A stretch of 64,000 bases of DNA from Sphaerochaeta associata (GTDB lineage Bacteria; Spirochaetota; Spirochaetia; Sphaerochaetales; Sphaerochaetaceae): positions 682,001 to 746,000 of the forward strand of contig NZ_CP094929.1 in NCBI RefSeq assembly GCF_022869165.1. The letters are read 5' to 3'. Positions 25,676 through 34,657 of the stretch are shown here, one piece after another (positions within the stretch are counted from its first letter, which is position 1; each line of letters opens with the position of its first letter). The notes under the pieces are model-generated. The model was given only the letters and a program-made list of their open reading frames with translations. It searched no databases and had not been told where the DNA came from. The translations under genes and the position numbers were made by a program.

Positions 25676-26218
25676 ATGAGAAGAAAATCAATCTACGCAA
25701 CCGCCCTGTTGTTGCTTACGCTTGCAACTCCCTTGGTTGGAAAGAGTGCAGTATTCGACCATTACACGCATGCTTTGGGCGTACAAGGCGGAAGGCTGGC
25801 GGGTTTTGGCGCAAGCTACCAGAAGTGGTACCCCTCCTTTGGATTTCAGATTGCCGGCGGAGCTTTTTTCCATCCGAATATGGAGGAGGGCCGCGACCGC
25901 TTTGCGTACAACATCGGAGCGGAGGTTCAGTACCCGCTGATAAGCCACACCATCACCTCGTTTCTTGGAGGGCGTGTATACCTGGCAGCCGGCTTGCATC
26001 ATCGGCGTTACCAGGAAGCCGAGGGAGATGAAACCATTGGATACACACCTGCTGACATCGTTACACAGTTCGGTGCAGGTGCGGGCATCGGGGTGGAGAC
26101 TGTCTTGTTCGAACACTTCTCATTGGGCACCGAGTTCGTGTACATAGGGCTCTACACCACCGATGGCACGATTGATGTTGAAATGTCTCCACAGCTGAGC
26201 ATCCGTTATCGATTCTGA
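25676..26218 (+). CDS. Small outer-membrane beta-barrel protein
   Basis: A 180-residue protein with a signal peptide (about 1-23) followed by alternating aromatic/hydrophobic strands separated by short turns, and a C-terminal strand LSIRYRF ending in Phe, as expected for an OmpA/OmpW-size barrel inserted by BamA. No specific family is recognised. Start ATG 25676; it is divergent from the hydrolase operon. Confidence 0.7.
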   Translation: MRRKSIYATALLLLTLATPLVGKSAVFDHYTHALGVQGGRLAGFGASYQKWYPSFGFQIAGGAFFHPNMEEGRDRFAYNIGAEVQYPLISHTITSFLGGRVYLAAGLHHRRYQEAEGDETIGYTPADIVTQFGAGAGIGVETVLFEHFSLGTEFVYIGLYTTDGTIDVEMSPQLSIRYRF

Positions 26219-26230
26219 GCTGGACAAGAA

Positions 26231-26262
26231 AAAGGCTGTCCCCAACAAGGAGACAGCCTCTT
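26231..26262. terminator. Bidirectional terminator
   Basis: AGGCTGTC (26233-26240) pairs with GACAGCCT (26252-26259), flanked by AAAA on the left and CTTT on the right, between two convergent genes. It probably serves both. Confidence 0.7.
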
Positions 26263-26278
26263 TAATGCAGCTACTTGC

Positions 26279-27481
26279 TTACATGGGCAAGTGAGTCATC
26301 ATATACGGGACAACTGCGAGCAACACACCGGCAGCAACGGCAGAACCGATGACTCCGGCTACGTTCGGACCCATGGCATGCATGAGCAAAAAGTTCTGGG
26401 GATCATACTCTTGGCCGACCTTGCTGGACACACGGGCTGCCATCGGTACTGCAGAAACACCTGCGCTTCCGATGAGCGGATTGACCGGGTGTTTGGGGTC
26501 AAGCTTGTTCATCAGCTTTGCCAACAGTACTCCACCGGCGGTACCGAGACTGAATGCCACCATGCCGAGGAACAGGATTCCAAGTGTATTGAGGTTGAGG
26601 AAGTGGGTGGCTTCCATCTTCGAACCGACAGAGAGGCCGAGGAAAATCGTAACGATGTTCATCAGGGCGTTCTGCATGGTGTCGGAAAGACGGTTGACTA
26701 CTCCACACTCCTTGGCCAGGTTACCGAACATCAGAGCACCGATGAGCGGGGTGGCTGACGGAAGGAGGACTGCGCAGGTGGACAGTACAAGAATCGGGAA
26801 AATGATTTTCTCAATCTTTGAAACCGGTCTGAGCTGCTGCATCTTGATCAATCTCTCTTCCTTGGTGGTAAGAGCACGCATGATCGGGGGCTGGATGATG
26901 GGAACCAGGGCCATGTAGCTGTATGCAGCTACGGCGATGGGTCCCAACAGATTCGGGGCCAGTCGGCTGGTAACATAGATGGCCGTAGGACCGTCGGCAC
27001 CACCGATGATGCCGATCGAGGCGGCAGCAAACAGGTCGAAGTTGATCCCGGGAATGAAGCTCAAGGCCAGGGCACCGAGGAGGGCAACGAATATGCCAAG
27101 CTGGGCGGCTGCTCCGAGGAGCAGGGTCTTGGGATTGGCAATGAGCGGACCGAAATCGGTCATTGCACCTACACCCATGAAGATCAAGATCGGGAAGAGC
27201 CCGGTGTCGATACCCATGTCGAACAGCAGCTTGATGAAACCGGCAGCCCCGGTTGAAGGATCAACACTGGCGATGAACCCCATGGGGATGTTCGAAAGGA
27301 TGCAACCGAACCCGATCGGTACGAGCAAGAGGGGCTCGAAGCCCTTCTTGATGGCAAGATAGAGGAGGACGAAGCCGATCAGTATCATAATCAAATTGCC
27401 GATACCGAAGCCTTCCACCATCCCCATGAATCCGTACAGTCCTGTGGACTGCCAGAGTTGATTAAACGCAGAACCAATCAT
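26279..27481 (-). CDS. oadB: Sodium-pumping decarboxylase beta subunit (OadB/GcdB family)
   Basis: A 400-residue inner-membrane protein with about 9-11 membrane segments. Hallmarks include [28 protein letters not shown] and [17 protein letters not shown], the segment that carries the sodium and proton path. It decarboxylates carboxybiotin and exports two sodium ions. It is the last gene of the gamma-alpha-beta operon, 13 bases after the alpha gene. Confidence 0.93.
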   Translation of the reverse strand: MIGSAFNQLWQSTGLYGFMGMVEGFGIGNLIMILIGFVLLYLAIKKGFEPLLLVPIGFGCILSNIPMGFIASVDPSTGAAGFIKLLFDMGIDTGLFPILIFMGVGAMTDFGPLIANPKTLLLGAAAQLGIFVALLGALALSFIPGINFDLFAAASIGIIGGADGPTAIYVTSRLAPNLLGPIAVAAYSYMALVPIIQPPIMRALTTKEERLIKMQQLRPVSKIEKIIFPILVLSTCAVLLPSATPLIGALMFGNLAKECGVVNRLSDTMQNALMNIVTIFLGLSVGSKMEATHFLNLNTLGILFLGMVAFSLGTAGGVLLAKLMNKLDPKHPVNPLIGSAGVSAVPMAARVSSKVGQEYDPQNFLLMHAMGPNVAGVIGSAVAAGVLLAVVPYMMTHLPM

Positions 27482-27494
27482 CTCAGAATCTCCT

Positions 27495-29321
27495 TTACGC
27501 GATTACGAGCAATTCGTCGTCGCTCTGCATCTGCTGGCCTTGGCTTACAGAAACCTTGGTTACCACGCCGTCGCACGGTGCGAAGATTTCATTCTCCATC
27601 TTCATGGCTTCCATGATCATCACGACCTGGTTCTTGGTAACCTTCTGACCTTCCTTCACCTCGATGCGGAGGATCAAGCCGGGCATCGGAGCCTTTAAGG
27701 AAACTGCTTCGTGAGTAGGTGCAGCAGCGGCAGCAGGAGCATTGGAGGCAACAGCCTTGGAAGCCTCGATGGCCTTCTCGTCGATACCGAACCCAACGTT
27801 CAGCGGATAGCTGGTGCCGTTGACGGTGGCATTGTCCTTGCCGAGCTTGACGCCGTATGCTTTGCCGTTGACGGTTACAGTATACTCGCCCTTCTTCTTG
27901 GCGGCTTCTTCCTCACGGTTGATCTTGTACATACCGTTCACCTGTGACTTGCCGGTAAGGAAGAGGATTCCCTTCTCCTTGCAGGAAGCTGCGATGAAGA
28001 TATTCTCGTCGGTGATGGGCAGGCCTTCCTTCTCAAGCATGGCCTTTGCTGCTGCAACACCCTTCTTGGGATCCTTCTCGTTGATGTCCACAACCTTCTC
28101 GGTGGTGGGCTTCAGACCCAGTGCCTCGGAGCAAGCCTTTACGACTTCTGCGTCGGGGGCGACGGGAGTCTTGCCGAAATACCCAAGCACCATCTTTCCA
28201 TACCCTTCCGCAATCTTCTTCCAAGGTCCGAACATGACGTTGTTGAAGGCCTGCTGGAAGTAGAACTGGGAGACTGGGGTGACGGAGGTTCCGTAACCGC
28301 CCTTGGCAACAGTCTCGGCCATGGCTTCAACAATGGCGGGATACTTGTCCATCAGGTTGTTGTCCCTGAGCATCTGGGTGTTTGCAGTGAGTGCTCCACC
28401 GGGAAGCGGGGAGAAGGTGATCTCGGGAGTGACGGTCATTGCTTCGGGGGGGATGATGTAGTCTTTCATGCAATCCTGGAATACTGCCTCAGCTTCGCGG
28501 ATCTTCTTGATGTCGATGCCGAGGTCGAAGTCGGTATTGCGCAGGGCGTGCCACATGGTGATGATGTCGGGCTGGCAGGTGCCGCCGGAGACAGGCATCA
28601 TGGAAAGGTCGACCTGGTTTGCACCAGCTTCGAGTGCGCACATGTACTGCTGGATACAGACACCGGCGGTATCATGGCTGTGGAATACAATGTTCATGTC
28701 CTTGCCCAGCATCTTGCGGGCGCGCTTGACGGTTTCGTATACATAAGCAGGGGTGGAGGTACCGCTGGCGTCCTTGAAGCAGACGGACTGGAATTCGATG
28801 CCGGCATCAAGAATCTGCTTGAGCGTGGCTTCATAGAAGTCGGGGTCGTGTGCTCCGGTGGTTCCCGGGGGAAGGCTCATCATGGTGACAACGACTTCAT
28901 GGCGCAGGCCTGCATTGACGATGGACCGACCGCTGTCGATGAGGTTGTTGACGTCATTGAGGGCGTCAAAGTTACGGATGGTGGAGATGCCGTGCTTTTT
29001 GAAGAGCTTGGCGTGCAGGTCGATGATGTCCCTGGAGTAGGAGTCAAGTCCGACGACGTTGACACCGCGTGAAAGTGTCTGCAGATCGGCATCGGCTCCG
29101 GCAACTCTGCGGAACTCGTCCATCATTTCGAAGGCGTCCTCATTTGAGTAGAAGTACGGCGACTGAAAACGAGCACCGCCGCCGGCTTCGAAGTGGGTGA
29201 TGCCAGCCTCACGGGCTGCAGCAACTGCGGGCATGAAATCCTTGGTGAATACGCGTGCGCCATACACGGACTGGAAGCCGTCGCGGAACGCGGTGCACAT
29301 GAACTTGACTTGTTTTTTCAT
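27495..29321 (-). CDS. oadA: Oxaloacetate-decarboxylase-type alpha subunit: carboxyltransferase plus biotinyl domain
   Basis: A 608-residue cytosolic protein. Residues about 1-290 are the HMGL-like carboxyltransferase barrel ([30 protein letters not shown]), then the PYC_OADA domain, an Ala/Pro-rich linker (about 515-532) and a C-terminal biotinyl domain with EAMKMEN; the biotinylated lysine is K574. The active-site loop is FRDGFQS where most OadA have LRDAHQS, so the acceptor could be a related acid such as methylmalonyl-CoA or glutaconyl-CoA rather than oxaloacetate. ATG 29321. With gamma and beta it forms the membrane sodium pump. Confidence 0.9.
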   Translation of the reverse strand: MKKQVKFMCTAFRDGFQSVYGARVFTKDFMPAVAAAREAGITHFEAGGGARFQSPYFYSNEDAFEMMDEFRRVAGADADLQTLSRGVNVVGLDSYSRDIIDLHAKLFKKHGISTIRNFDALNDVNNLIDSGRSIVNAGLRHEVVVTMMSLPPGTTGAHDPDFYEATLKQILDAGIEFQSVCFKDASGTSTPAYVYETVKRARKMLGKDMNIVFHSHDTAGVCIQQYMCALEAGANQVDLSMMPVSGGTCQPDIITMWHALRNTDFDLGIDIKKIREAEAVFQDCMKDYIIPPEAMTVTPEITFSPLPGGALTANTQMLRDNNLMDKYPAIVEAMAETVAKGGYGTSVTPVSQFYFQQAFNNVMFGPWKKIAEGYGKMVLGYFGKTPVAPDAEVVKACSEALGLKPTTEKVVDINEKDPKKGVAAAKAMLEKEGLPITDENIFIAASCKEKGILFLTGKSQVNGMYKINREEEAAKKKGEYTVTVNGKAYGVKLGKDNATVNGTSYPLNVGFGIDEKAIEASKAVASNAPAAAAAPTHEAVSLKAPMPGLILRIEVKEGQKVTKNQVVMIMEAMKMENEIFAPCDGVVTKVSVSQGQQMQSDDELLVIA

Positions 29322-29345
29322 TTGGAATTGTCCTCCGGGTGTTAC

Positions 29346-29624
29346 TTATTCTTTCGACTTGGCGAATGCGGCCACGATGGCTGCTGCAATGTCTGCATCA
29401 CTTGCAGGACTTGCAGAAATGGTGGCGGCAGAGGGACTGATCACGGCGGCAGCTGGTTTCTTTGCAGGTGCTATCTTTCTAGCAATGGCGCTCATGCCTT
29501 TGGTAAGAAAGACCAGCAATGTAAGAAACACAAACACCGTAGCAAGTCCCAAGATCATGAGGATAACCCCATACTCCAGCTGGGCGATTAACTGCTCTTT
29601 CGGTAGTTGCGCTAAGAATACCAT
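29346..29624 (-). CDS. oadG: Sodium-pumping decarboxylase gamma subunit (OadG)
   Basis: A 92-residue protein with one membrane helix (about 17-41, YGVILMILGLATVFVFLTLLVFL) and an Ala/Pro-rich cytosolic tail, the OadG layout that tethers alpha to beta and helps hold zinc. ATG 29624 follows TTAGGAG. First gene of the operon. Confidence 0.85.
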   Translation of the reverse strand: MVFLAQLPKEQLIAQLEYGVILMILGLATVFVFLTLLVFLTKGMSAIARKIAPAKKPAAAVISPSAATISASPASDADIAAAIVAAFAKSKE

Positions 29625-29810
29625 ACGAACTCCTAATAAGGTTTATAGTGACCGTAGCCAATGACTACGAGAAACGCACTGGTACTGAGTATATCGGAAT
29701 CAGAGGGGGCGTTTCAAGTAAAGGTAGGATAAATGGTTAGGTTAATTCTGAAAAATATGAAACGGAATTGCAATAGTACACAGTTTTCATAAAACCCCAC
29801 AGAGCCGGGG

Positions 29811-29884
29811 ATCGGGAATTTTTCTAGGCAGGTAAAGCAGTTGTTCCGACTTGAAGAAACAGCAGCCTCCCGATTTCTTACGAT
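29811..29884. other. Possible structured RNA element in the oad-mrp divergent gap
   Basis: The 389-base gap between oadG and the Mrp gene holds no coding frame of merit. In it ATCGGGA (29811-29817) and TCCCGAT (29878-29884) are perfect complements that enclose further AGGC/AGCCT and TGTT/AACA pairs, giving a nested 74-base hairpin. It could be a leader element for either gene; I recognise no riboswitch family. Confidence 0.3.
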
Positions 29885-30013
29885 AAAACCAAATTACAGG
29901 TAAAAAGACGCTTCTTGTACTGTGAGCCCTGCCTGGAGGCAGTTCTCTTGTCTGTTTTCACTCTTTATCGTAAGGTACAAAGGGCTTGCGTGCCGAAGGA
30001 GAACGAATAAAGA

Positions 30014-30943
30014 ATGTCTGAAGGTGTGGATTTTGCACAGAGGATTGCCGAGGACAAGGCAATCAGGAATCATCTGGATAAGATAGGGCGGAAAATTCTG
30101 ATCATGAGCGGAAAGGGCGGTGTGGGAAAGACTACGGTAACGGTCAACCTTGCCAATGCCTTGGTCGACAGCGGCTGCACAGTGGGTATTCTGGATACCG
30201 ACCTGCATGGACCGAATGTGGCGAAGATGCTGGGCTGCGAGGCAGGGATTCTCACCACCGAGGACGGCGGTGACACCTTCTTTCCCGTAGAGGCACGCCC
30301 CGGCCTGAAAGTCATGAGCCTGGCTTTTGCCATCAGTGAACCGGACAGCCCCATTGTCTGGCGAGGTCCGATGAAAATTGCCGCAATCCGTCAGTTCCTC
30401 GCCCAGGCCGACTGGGGCGAACTGGATTACCTTCTCATCGACTCTCCTCCGGGAACAGGTGATGAGCAGCTCACCGTCTGTCAGACAATTCCCGAGTTGA
30501 CCGGTACCATCATTGTCACCACTCCCCAGGAAGTAGCCATACTGGACGCCAGACGAAGTGTGAACTTCTCACGCAAAATGGGCGTTGCCATTTTGGGAGT
30601 CGTGGAGAACATGAGCGGCCTTATCTGCCCGGGCTGCGGTACCGAGATTCCCATTTTTGGTATCGGCGGCGGCAAGAAGATGTCTGAGCAGATGAGTGTG
30701 CCCTTCTTGGGCAGGGTTCCCTTGGAGGTTGCGATCATGGAGGCCGAGGATGCGGGAAAGAGCTATTTGAGCCTGCAGCCCGAAAGTGTCTCGGCCAAGG
30801 CGATCAAGGATATCGCCCTGTTGATCAACAGCGGAACAGCAGTTTCTTCGCACCGCAGCACTGAATTTGCAGGAACCGCTTCCTGTGCTCCCTCCGCCTG
30901 CTCAAGTTGCAGCAGCAATTGTCCCTCACGCAAAGGAGTGTGA
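30014..30943 (+). CDS. Mrp/ApbC-family P-loop ATPase, iron-sulfur carrier
   Basis: A 309-residue cytosolic ParA/MinD-like ATPase. Deviant Walker A is GKGGVGKT (33-40), Walker B is LLIDSPPGTGD, and the bridging cluster Cys pair is C205/C208 (CPGC). Mrp proteins carry and deliver [4Fe-4S] clusters. A Cys-rich tail (C291, C296, C299, C303) is added at the C-terminus, where many anaerobes have extra ligands. ATG 30014 follows AAGGAGAACG. It heads an operon with the Nudix and SIMPL genes. Confidence 0.9.
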   Translation: MSEGVDFAQRIAEDKAIRNHLDKIGRKILIMSGKGGVGKTTVTVNLANALVDSGCTVGILDTDLHGPNVAKMLGCEAGILTTEDGGDTFFPVEARPGLKVMSLAFAISEPDSPIVWRGPMKIAAIRQFLAQADWGELDYLLIDSPPGTGDEQLTVCQTIPELTGTIIVTTPQEVAILDARRSVNFSRKMGVAILGVVENMSGLICPGCGTEIPIFGIGGGKKMSEQMSVPFLGRVPLEVAIMEAEDAGKSYLSLQPESVSAKAIKDIALLINSGTAVSSHRSTEFAGTASCAPSACSSCSSNCPSRKGV

Positions 30944-30946
30944 ATC

Positions 30947-31561
30947 ATGTTCGATCCGTTCACCCATGACGATGGAAGAGCAAATACTCACTTGATGTGG
31001 AAGTCCGGCAAGCGGGAACAGGTTTTCAAAGGTCCTATTTTCGATATTTGCACCGTGCAACGCACCAGCAGTGATGGGCGCAGTGCCACCTTCATCGAAG
31101 TCGATTGTCCGAAATGGGTGACGATTATTCCTTGGTTTCGTAACGATGACGGAGTGCCGATGTTTGTCATGGTGGATCAGTTCCGCCATGGCTCGGCAAC
31201 CGTCACGCGGGAATTTCCCGCCGGTGTGGTGGAGAAGGGCGAAGATCCCATGGATGCCGGCCTCAGGGAACTGAAGGAAGAGACAGGTTTGGAAGGTACC
31301 AGGGTGACTGCATTGGGAGACGTCAGCCCCAACTCTGCCTTTATGAACAACAGGTCCTACTTCTACTTGGTCGAGCATGTGAAGCACACCAGCGGTCAGG
31401 AGCTCGATCCGAATGAGCAGCTTGAGGTGCTTTCCATCCCGGTGCAGACTGTCATCGACCGGATGGGGACGGGCATCTATGACAATGGAATCATGATGAT
31501 CGCCTTGGGCTACTTCCTCAGGGAAGCAAGGAAAAGACCTGAGCTGGTCACTATTCGATAG
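30947..31561 (+). CDS. Nudix hydrolase (ADP-ribose pyrophosphatase-like)
   Basis: A 204-residue enzyme with a complete Nudix box (GVVEKGEDPMDAGLRELKEE, then TGL; about residues 97-119), the metal site for hydrolysing nucleoside diphosphate derivatives. The FRHGSATVTREFPAG context resembles ADP-ribose pyrophosphatases. It starts 3 bases after the Mrp stop, with AAAGGAGTG overlapping the Mrp end. Confidence 0.88.
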   Translation: MFDPFTHDDGRANTHLMWKSGKREQVFKGPIFDICTVQRTSSDGRSATFIEVDCPKWVTIIPWFRNDDGVPMFVMVDQFRHGSATVTREFPAGVVEKGEDPMDAGLRELKEETGLEGTRVTALGDVSPNSAFMNNRSYFYLVEHVKHTSGQELDPNEQLEVLSIPVQTVIDRMGTGIYDNGIMMIALGYFLREARKRPELVTIR

Positions 31562-31574
31562 GTAAGGAGTGAGA

Positions 31575-32285
31575 ATGAAACAGAAACGAATCGCTGTGGT
31601 AGGTGTTTTGATTGCAATCGTAGTGCTATTGAGTTCTTGTATGTCCAATAAGGACCTGGTGCGAACCATCGAGGTATCGGCGACCGGGGAAGTGACGCTT
31701 GCCCCCGATATCGCCTCCTTCTCCATCCAGGTAAGCGAGCTGGGAAAAACCACCAGTGAGGCACAGAACTTCGCCAATGAGAAAATGGCGCAACTACTTT
31801 CCATCATGAGAAAGAACGGGATTGAAGAGAAGGACATCAAGACTACGATGCTCAACCTTAGGCCCAGTTACCAGTGGATAGAGGGAAAGCAGTATTTGGA
31901 GGGCCAGGTCGCCAGTCAGACGCTTTCGGTAACACTGCGTAAGCTTGAGAACCTCGGAAGCCTGATCGACCAACTTGGAGAGGTAAGCGGCATCTACCTG
32001 AACTCGGTAATGCTGGACAAGGAAGATAAATCGATAGGTTTGGAGGAAGCTCGTCAGCAGGCCGTCCAGAAGGCTCTTGCAAAGGCAGAGCTCTATGCAA
32101 GGGGGGCTCAAATGCAGGTTGGAAAACCAATTACAATCAGTGAGTACTCCACAGCTTCCAACCCCTACAACAGCCGCCTGAAGATGGCGATGGCCAGTGA
32201 AGCAGCCTATGACATGGCTACTGAGATCCCCGCAGGCACGATGACTGTCACTTCCACGGTCTCAATGGTCTTGGAAATGTATTGA
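31575..32285 (+). CDS. SIMPL-domain (DUF541) lipoprotein
   Basis: A 236-residue exported protein. The signal peptide ends in LLSSC, a lipobox with Cys22, predicting a lipid-anchored protein. The rest is the SIMPL domain: VSATGEVTLAPDIASFSIQV at the start of the mature part and a C-terminal STVSMVLEMY. Family members sit in the cell envelope; the role is poorly known, linked to stress survival. ATG 31575 follows TAAGGAGTG. Third gene of the Mrp operon. Confidence 0.85.
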   Translation: MKQKRIAVVGVLIAIVVLLSSCMSNKDLVRTIEVSATGEVTLAPDIASFSIQVSELGKTTSEAQNFANEKMAQLLSIMRKNGIEEKDIKTTMLNLRPSYQWIEGKQYLEGQVASQTLSVTLRKLENLGSLIDQLGEVSGIYLNSVMLDKEDKSIGLEEARQQAVQKALAKAELYARGAQMQVGKPITISEYSTASNPYNSRLKMAMASEAAYDMATEIPAGTMTVTSTVSMVLEMY

Positions 32286-32341
32286 AATCGAAGACGTAAT
32301 TGTTTTTTCTGCAAGTGCTTAGAAATTTTTTGAAAAAAGGC

Positions 32342-32370
32342 TTAACAGAAGCTATGATTACTGATATAGT
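32342..32370 (+). promoter_or_regulatory. Strong sigma70-type promoter for a small RNA
   Basis: TTAACA (32342-32347), a 17-base spacer and TATAGT (32365-32370). The predicted start site is near 32377, after the SIMPL gene and facing no downstream gene on the same strand. Confidence 0.65.
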
Positions 32371-32376
32371 GTAGAT

Positions 32377-32526
32377 GTCCGAACGGTTAGGCGATTGACT
32401 TATGTCATGAATATCCTACCGAATGTCCTGCTCGTTTTTTTCCCCCTCATATCTGAGGTAACGACAGGTACACTCCCGCGCTATTGCGGAACTCCTTCAA
32501 GGGTGCAAGCTTGGGGGAGTTTTTTA
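32377..32526 (+). ncRNA. Candidate small structured RNA (~150 nt), unknown family
   Basis: A unit with its own promoter and terminator and no coding frame. Folds visible by eye: CGGTTAGG paired with CCTACCG around an inner GAC/GTC hairpin; CCTGCTCGTT paired with AACGACAGG (one bulge) enclosing CCTCATATCTGAGG; CCGC-GCGG; then the terminator. It does not match tmRNA, RNase P, SRP, 6S or a riboswitch I know. The next gene on this strand is over 1.5 kb away, so a cis leader is unlikely. It may act in trans, or overlap the 3' end of the convergent secreted-protein message. Confidence 0.55.
32490..32526 (+). terminator. Rho-independent terminator of the small RNA
   Basis: AACTCCTTCAAG (32490-32501) pairs over 12 positions, two of them G-U, with CTTGGGGGAGTT (32510-32521), followed by a T-rich tail. 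It is directional for the plus strand. Confidence 0.85.
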
Positions 32527-32542
32527 TTTGTCTCTAATCCAC

Positions 32543-33625
32543 CTAAATATGGTCTTGCGGGGTTATTGTAACGTATATCGTGTCACAATACGTTCCCTCC
32601 GGAACAGAATCGACTTGTGATGCAGAGATGCCTTTGACGTATACATTCTGATAATACGTAGTATTGTTGCCGTAAAAACCATCCCACAAAATCCTCTGGC
32701 CGCCGATGACATCTTGTCCCAGAAAAAACAGGCAGTAGTCGATTGCATAGTCACCCATATTATTATTCCTATGCATACAGAAAGCTTCTGAATTAGCATA
32801 GTTTGAAAATGTAATATATACTCCATAAGAAATTGCAGTGTTGTATGGACTTACTTCAGTAAGGTATAGTTGGAATTGGGCTATTTGGGCCTTGCCTGTG
32901 GCAAATACTTCGTCAAGAGAGAATGGGAAGTTGTTTTGAATAGTGAGTATGTATCGCTCAGGATGAAACTCAACACTACCGGAATCGACTCCGATATAGG
33001 GGCTGGTCGCAGAAGGAGAAAGCCCAATAATTGGAAGATCAATCCTTCCAGGTTCCCAGATGGTTTTATTTGGAGCTGCAATTGCAACGGTGAAAGTTCC
33101 AAAATCTCCTTCATCGATGATGTACTTTCCATTGGGTTTCAATTGTGATCCTGAAAAGTGTTTGTCCACATTAGCCACATATAAATCAACAATGAATGTA
33201 GACTCGTCAATACCGTTGCTACCTGTAGTTGTTAGCGGGACTTTCCCTGCATTGGGTGAAAGTCGATTCAACACTAAGGATCCATCAAGGCGGTACACAG
33301 CGTGTGGATATAGATTGATGGTATAGTTATTGTCATACACCGGGCCGTATGCATTAGAGCCCCATGAGTACGGCCCGGTAATATTCCATGTGTTGTTGGT
33401 TGCAATGGCAATTAATGATGGATCGTAGATGGGTGTTGTATCATCAGCACTACGTTGGAATGTCAAGGTTCCTAAATGAGCTCCGAAGTTCCGGGGCTCA
33501 AATGGCAGAGGCAGTGAGGCTTGAATAAACAAAGTGGGTTCCATGTCATATGTGACTGTGACGGTAGAAAACAAAGAAGTAGTAATACACAGCAAAATGA
33601 CAATCAAGTGTATTGGTTTTTGCAT
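32543..33625 (-). CDS. Secreted protein of unknown function
   Basis: A 360-residue protein with a signal peptide (about 1-19) and a mature part rich in Thr, Asn, Tyr and beta-prone segments, ending TIYVTITP. No domain is recognised; it looks like a surface or periplasmic beta-sandwich protein. The ending resembles that of the secreted protein at 42901-43431 (GTVTFIY). Its base composition is more A/T-rich than the metabolic genes. Two Cys (CMHRNNN and DYCLFF) lie close together, then another near the end. Confidence 0.65.
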   Translation of the reverse strand: MQKPIHLIVILLCITTSLFSTVTVTYDMEPTLFIQASLPLPFEPRNFGAHLGTLTFQRSADDTTPIYDPSLIAIATNNTWNITGPYSWGSNAYGPVYDNNYTINLYPHAVYRLDGSLVLNRLSPNAGKVPLTTTGSNGIDESTFIVDLYVANVDKHFSGSQLKPNGKYIIDEGDFGTFTVAIAAPNKTIWEPGRIDLPIIGLSPSATSPYIGVDSGSVEFHPERYILTIQNNFPFSLDEVFATGKAQIAQFQLYLTEVSPYNTAISYGVYITFSNYANSEAFCMHRNNNMGDYAIDYCLFFLGQDVIGGQRILWDGFYGNNTTYYQNVYVKGISASQVDSVPEGTYCDTIYVTITPQDHI

Positions 33626-33846
33626 ACTCCAATAGTGTTGTAATGCCTGCTATCTGTCAATAATAGAACTCATAATTTGCATTATTTATCAGACAATTTC
33701 AGATATGGGGCAACTTTCCTGTTTTTCTCTCAATTCGAATAAAGTTGTACGAAAAGCTGGCTTCTTTTAACCCGTTAGGTTTGGGAAAAGGTTGCAATTC
33801 AGCGATATGGGTTTGTAAGCGTATTTTACGGATAGGAATCCGCAAT

Positions 33847-33917
33847 TTACACACTGCTTCGCGTATACGCATTACGCTTGCGCCACAGGTGGGCGAAGAG
33901 AAAAAACTCCTTGACAT
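33847..33917 (-). pseudogene. 3' fragment of a GntR regulator gene
   Basis: The reverse strand reads LFAHLWRKRNAYTRSSV then TAA, nearly the same as the C-terminus of the GntR regulator at 34658-35299 (MFAHLWRKRNAYKRSRV). Bases 33856-33896 match 34667-34707 closely. No upstream part of the gene remains. The rest of the 478-base gap 33626-34103 shows no gene; only the Phd-type operator near 34055. Confidence 0.75.
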
Positions 33918-34053
33918 TCACAGTGTATATACAGCGATCATTCCAGCGCATTCAACTCCATGCCAATTACAAGTCATTATCTATACTCGAACTCTGATTT
34001 TTCCCGGTTAATTGGAGGTTCATATAAATTGTAGTGAATAAATAGGTTGAATA

Positions 34054-34079
34054 TATCCTAAAAATAAGGGATATTTGAA
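34054..34079. promoter_or_regulatory. Candidate operator of the Phd-Doc pair
   Basis: ATATCC and GGATAT form an inverted repeat around an A-rich core, about 30-50 bases before the antitoxin start. Phd-family antitoxins repress through such palindromes. Confidence 0.4.
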
Positions 34080-34103
34080 TATGCCCCCAGAGGAGGTGGT
34101 CAT

Positions 34104-34346
34104 ATGCTGATCGACATGAAAAACTTGGTATCCATCACCGAAGCAAATCGAAATTTCTCGAAGGTGGCAAGAGCAGTGGATGAAAACGGCTCAGTGGTAA
34201 TTTTGAAAAATAACGCTCCTCGTTATGTTTTGGTGTCTTTCGAACAAATAATGGCAGCCGAGCAAGTCGGGGATGATGAGTTGTTGGAAATCTCCAGGCG
34301 TACATTCAACCTCCATGCAAAGGCGTATAAAGAACTCGCAAGATGA
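34104..34346 (+). CDS. Phd/YefM-family antitoxin
   Basis: An 80-residue antitoxin: N-terminal SITEANRNFSKVARAVDENG and VVILKNNAPRYVLVSFEQI match the Phd/YefM DNA-binding fold, and the C-terminal helix would wrap the toxin. ATG 34104 follows AGAGGAGG. The stop overlaps the Doc start by 4 bases, the usual arrangement. Confidence 0.85.
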   Translation: MLIDMKNLVSITEANRNFSKVARAVDENGSVVILKNNAPRYVLVSFEQIMAAEQVGDDELLEISRRTFNLHAKAYKELAR

Positions 34347-34582
34347 GGCGAATCAGCGTAGGCCAGGTCCTGCTTATTCACACGTATCTCATAGAAGTTT
34401 CGGGAGGGATGGACGGTATCCGTGATTATCGGTTATTGGATTCTGCAGTACAGGCACCATTTCAGACATTTGACGGTGAGGATCTATACCCCGGAAGCAT
34501 GAGAAAAGCAGCCGCACTATGTTTCGGACTTATCCAGAACCATCCCTTTATTGACGGGAACAGGTTGAAGGTGTGTTTTTAA
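34343..34582 (+). pseudogene. Doc-type toxin, C-terminally truncated
   Basis: A 79-codon frame with the Doc/Fic N-terminal half (GVRD-like GIRDYRLLDSAVQAPFQTF, AAALCFGLIQNHPFIDGN). Doc normally has HPFxDGNKR and 30-50 further residues; here the sequence leaves homology right after GN (RLKVCF, stop). The catalytic His and Asp remain but the NKR end of the Fic motif and the last helices are missing. A second frame after the break reads VFLRQGVSRTELGETMIRTI, possibly the displaced tail. The kinase toxin is probably inactive. Confidence 0.75.
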
Positions 34583-34657
34583 GGCAGGGTGTTTCCCGAA
34601 CAGAGCTTGGAGAGACGATGATCCGGACAATCTCCATGGTGCCTCAGAATATGTTGC

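Noticed and set aside
32372-32440. tRNA-like start (GTCCGAACGGTTAGGC) in the gap after the SIMPL gene
   Set aside because: No cloverleaf, T-loop or CCA-side pairing follows; the segment forms other stems and belongs to the small-RNA candidate.
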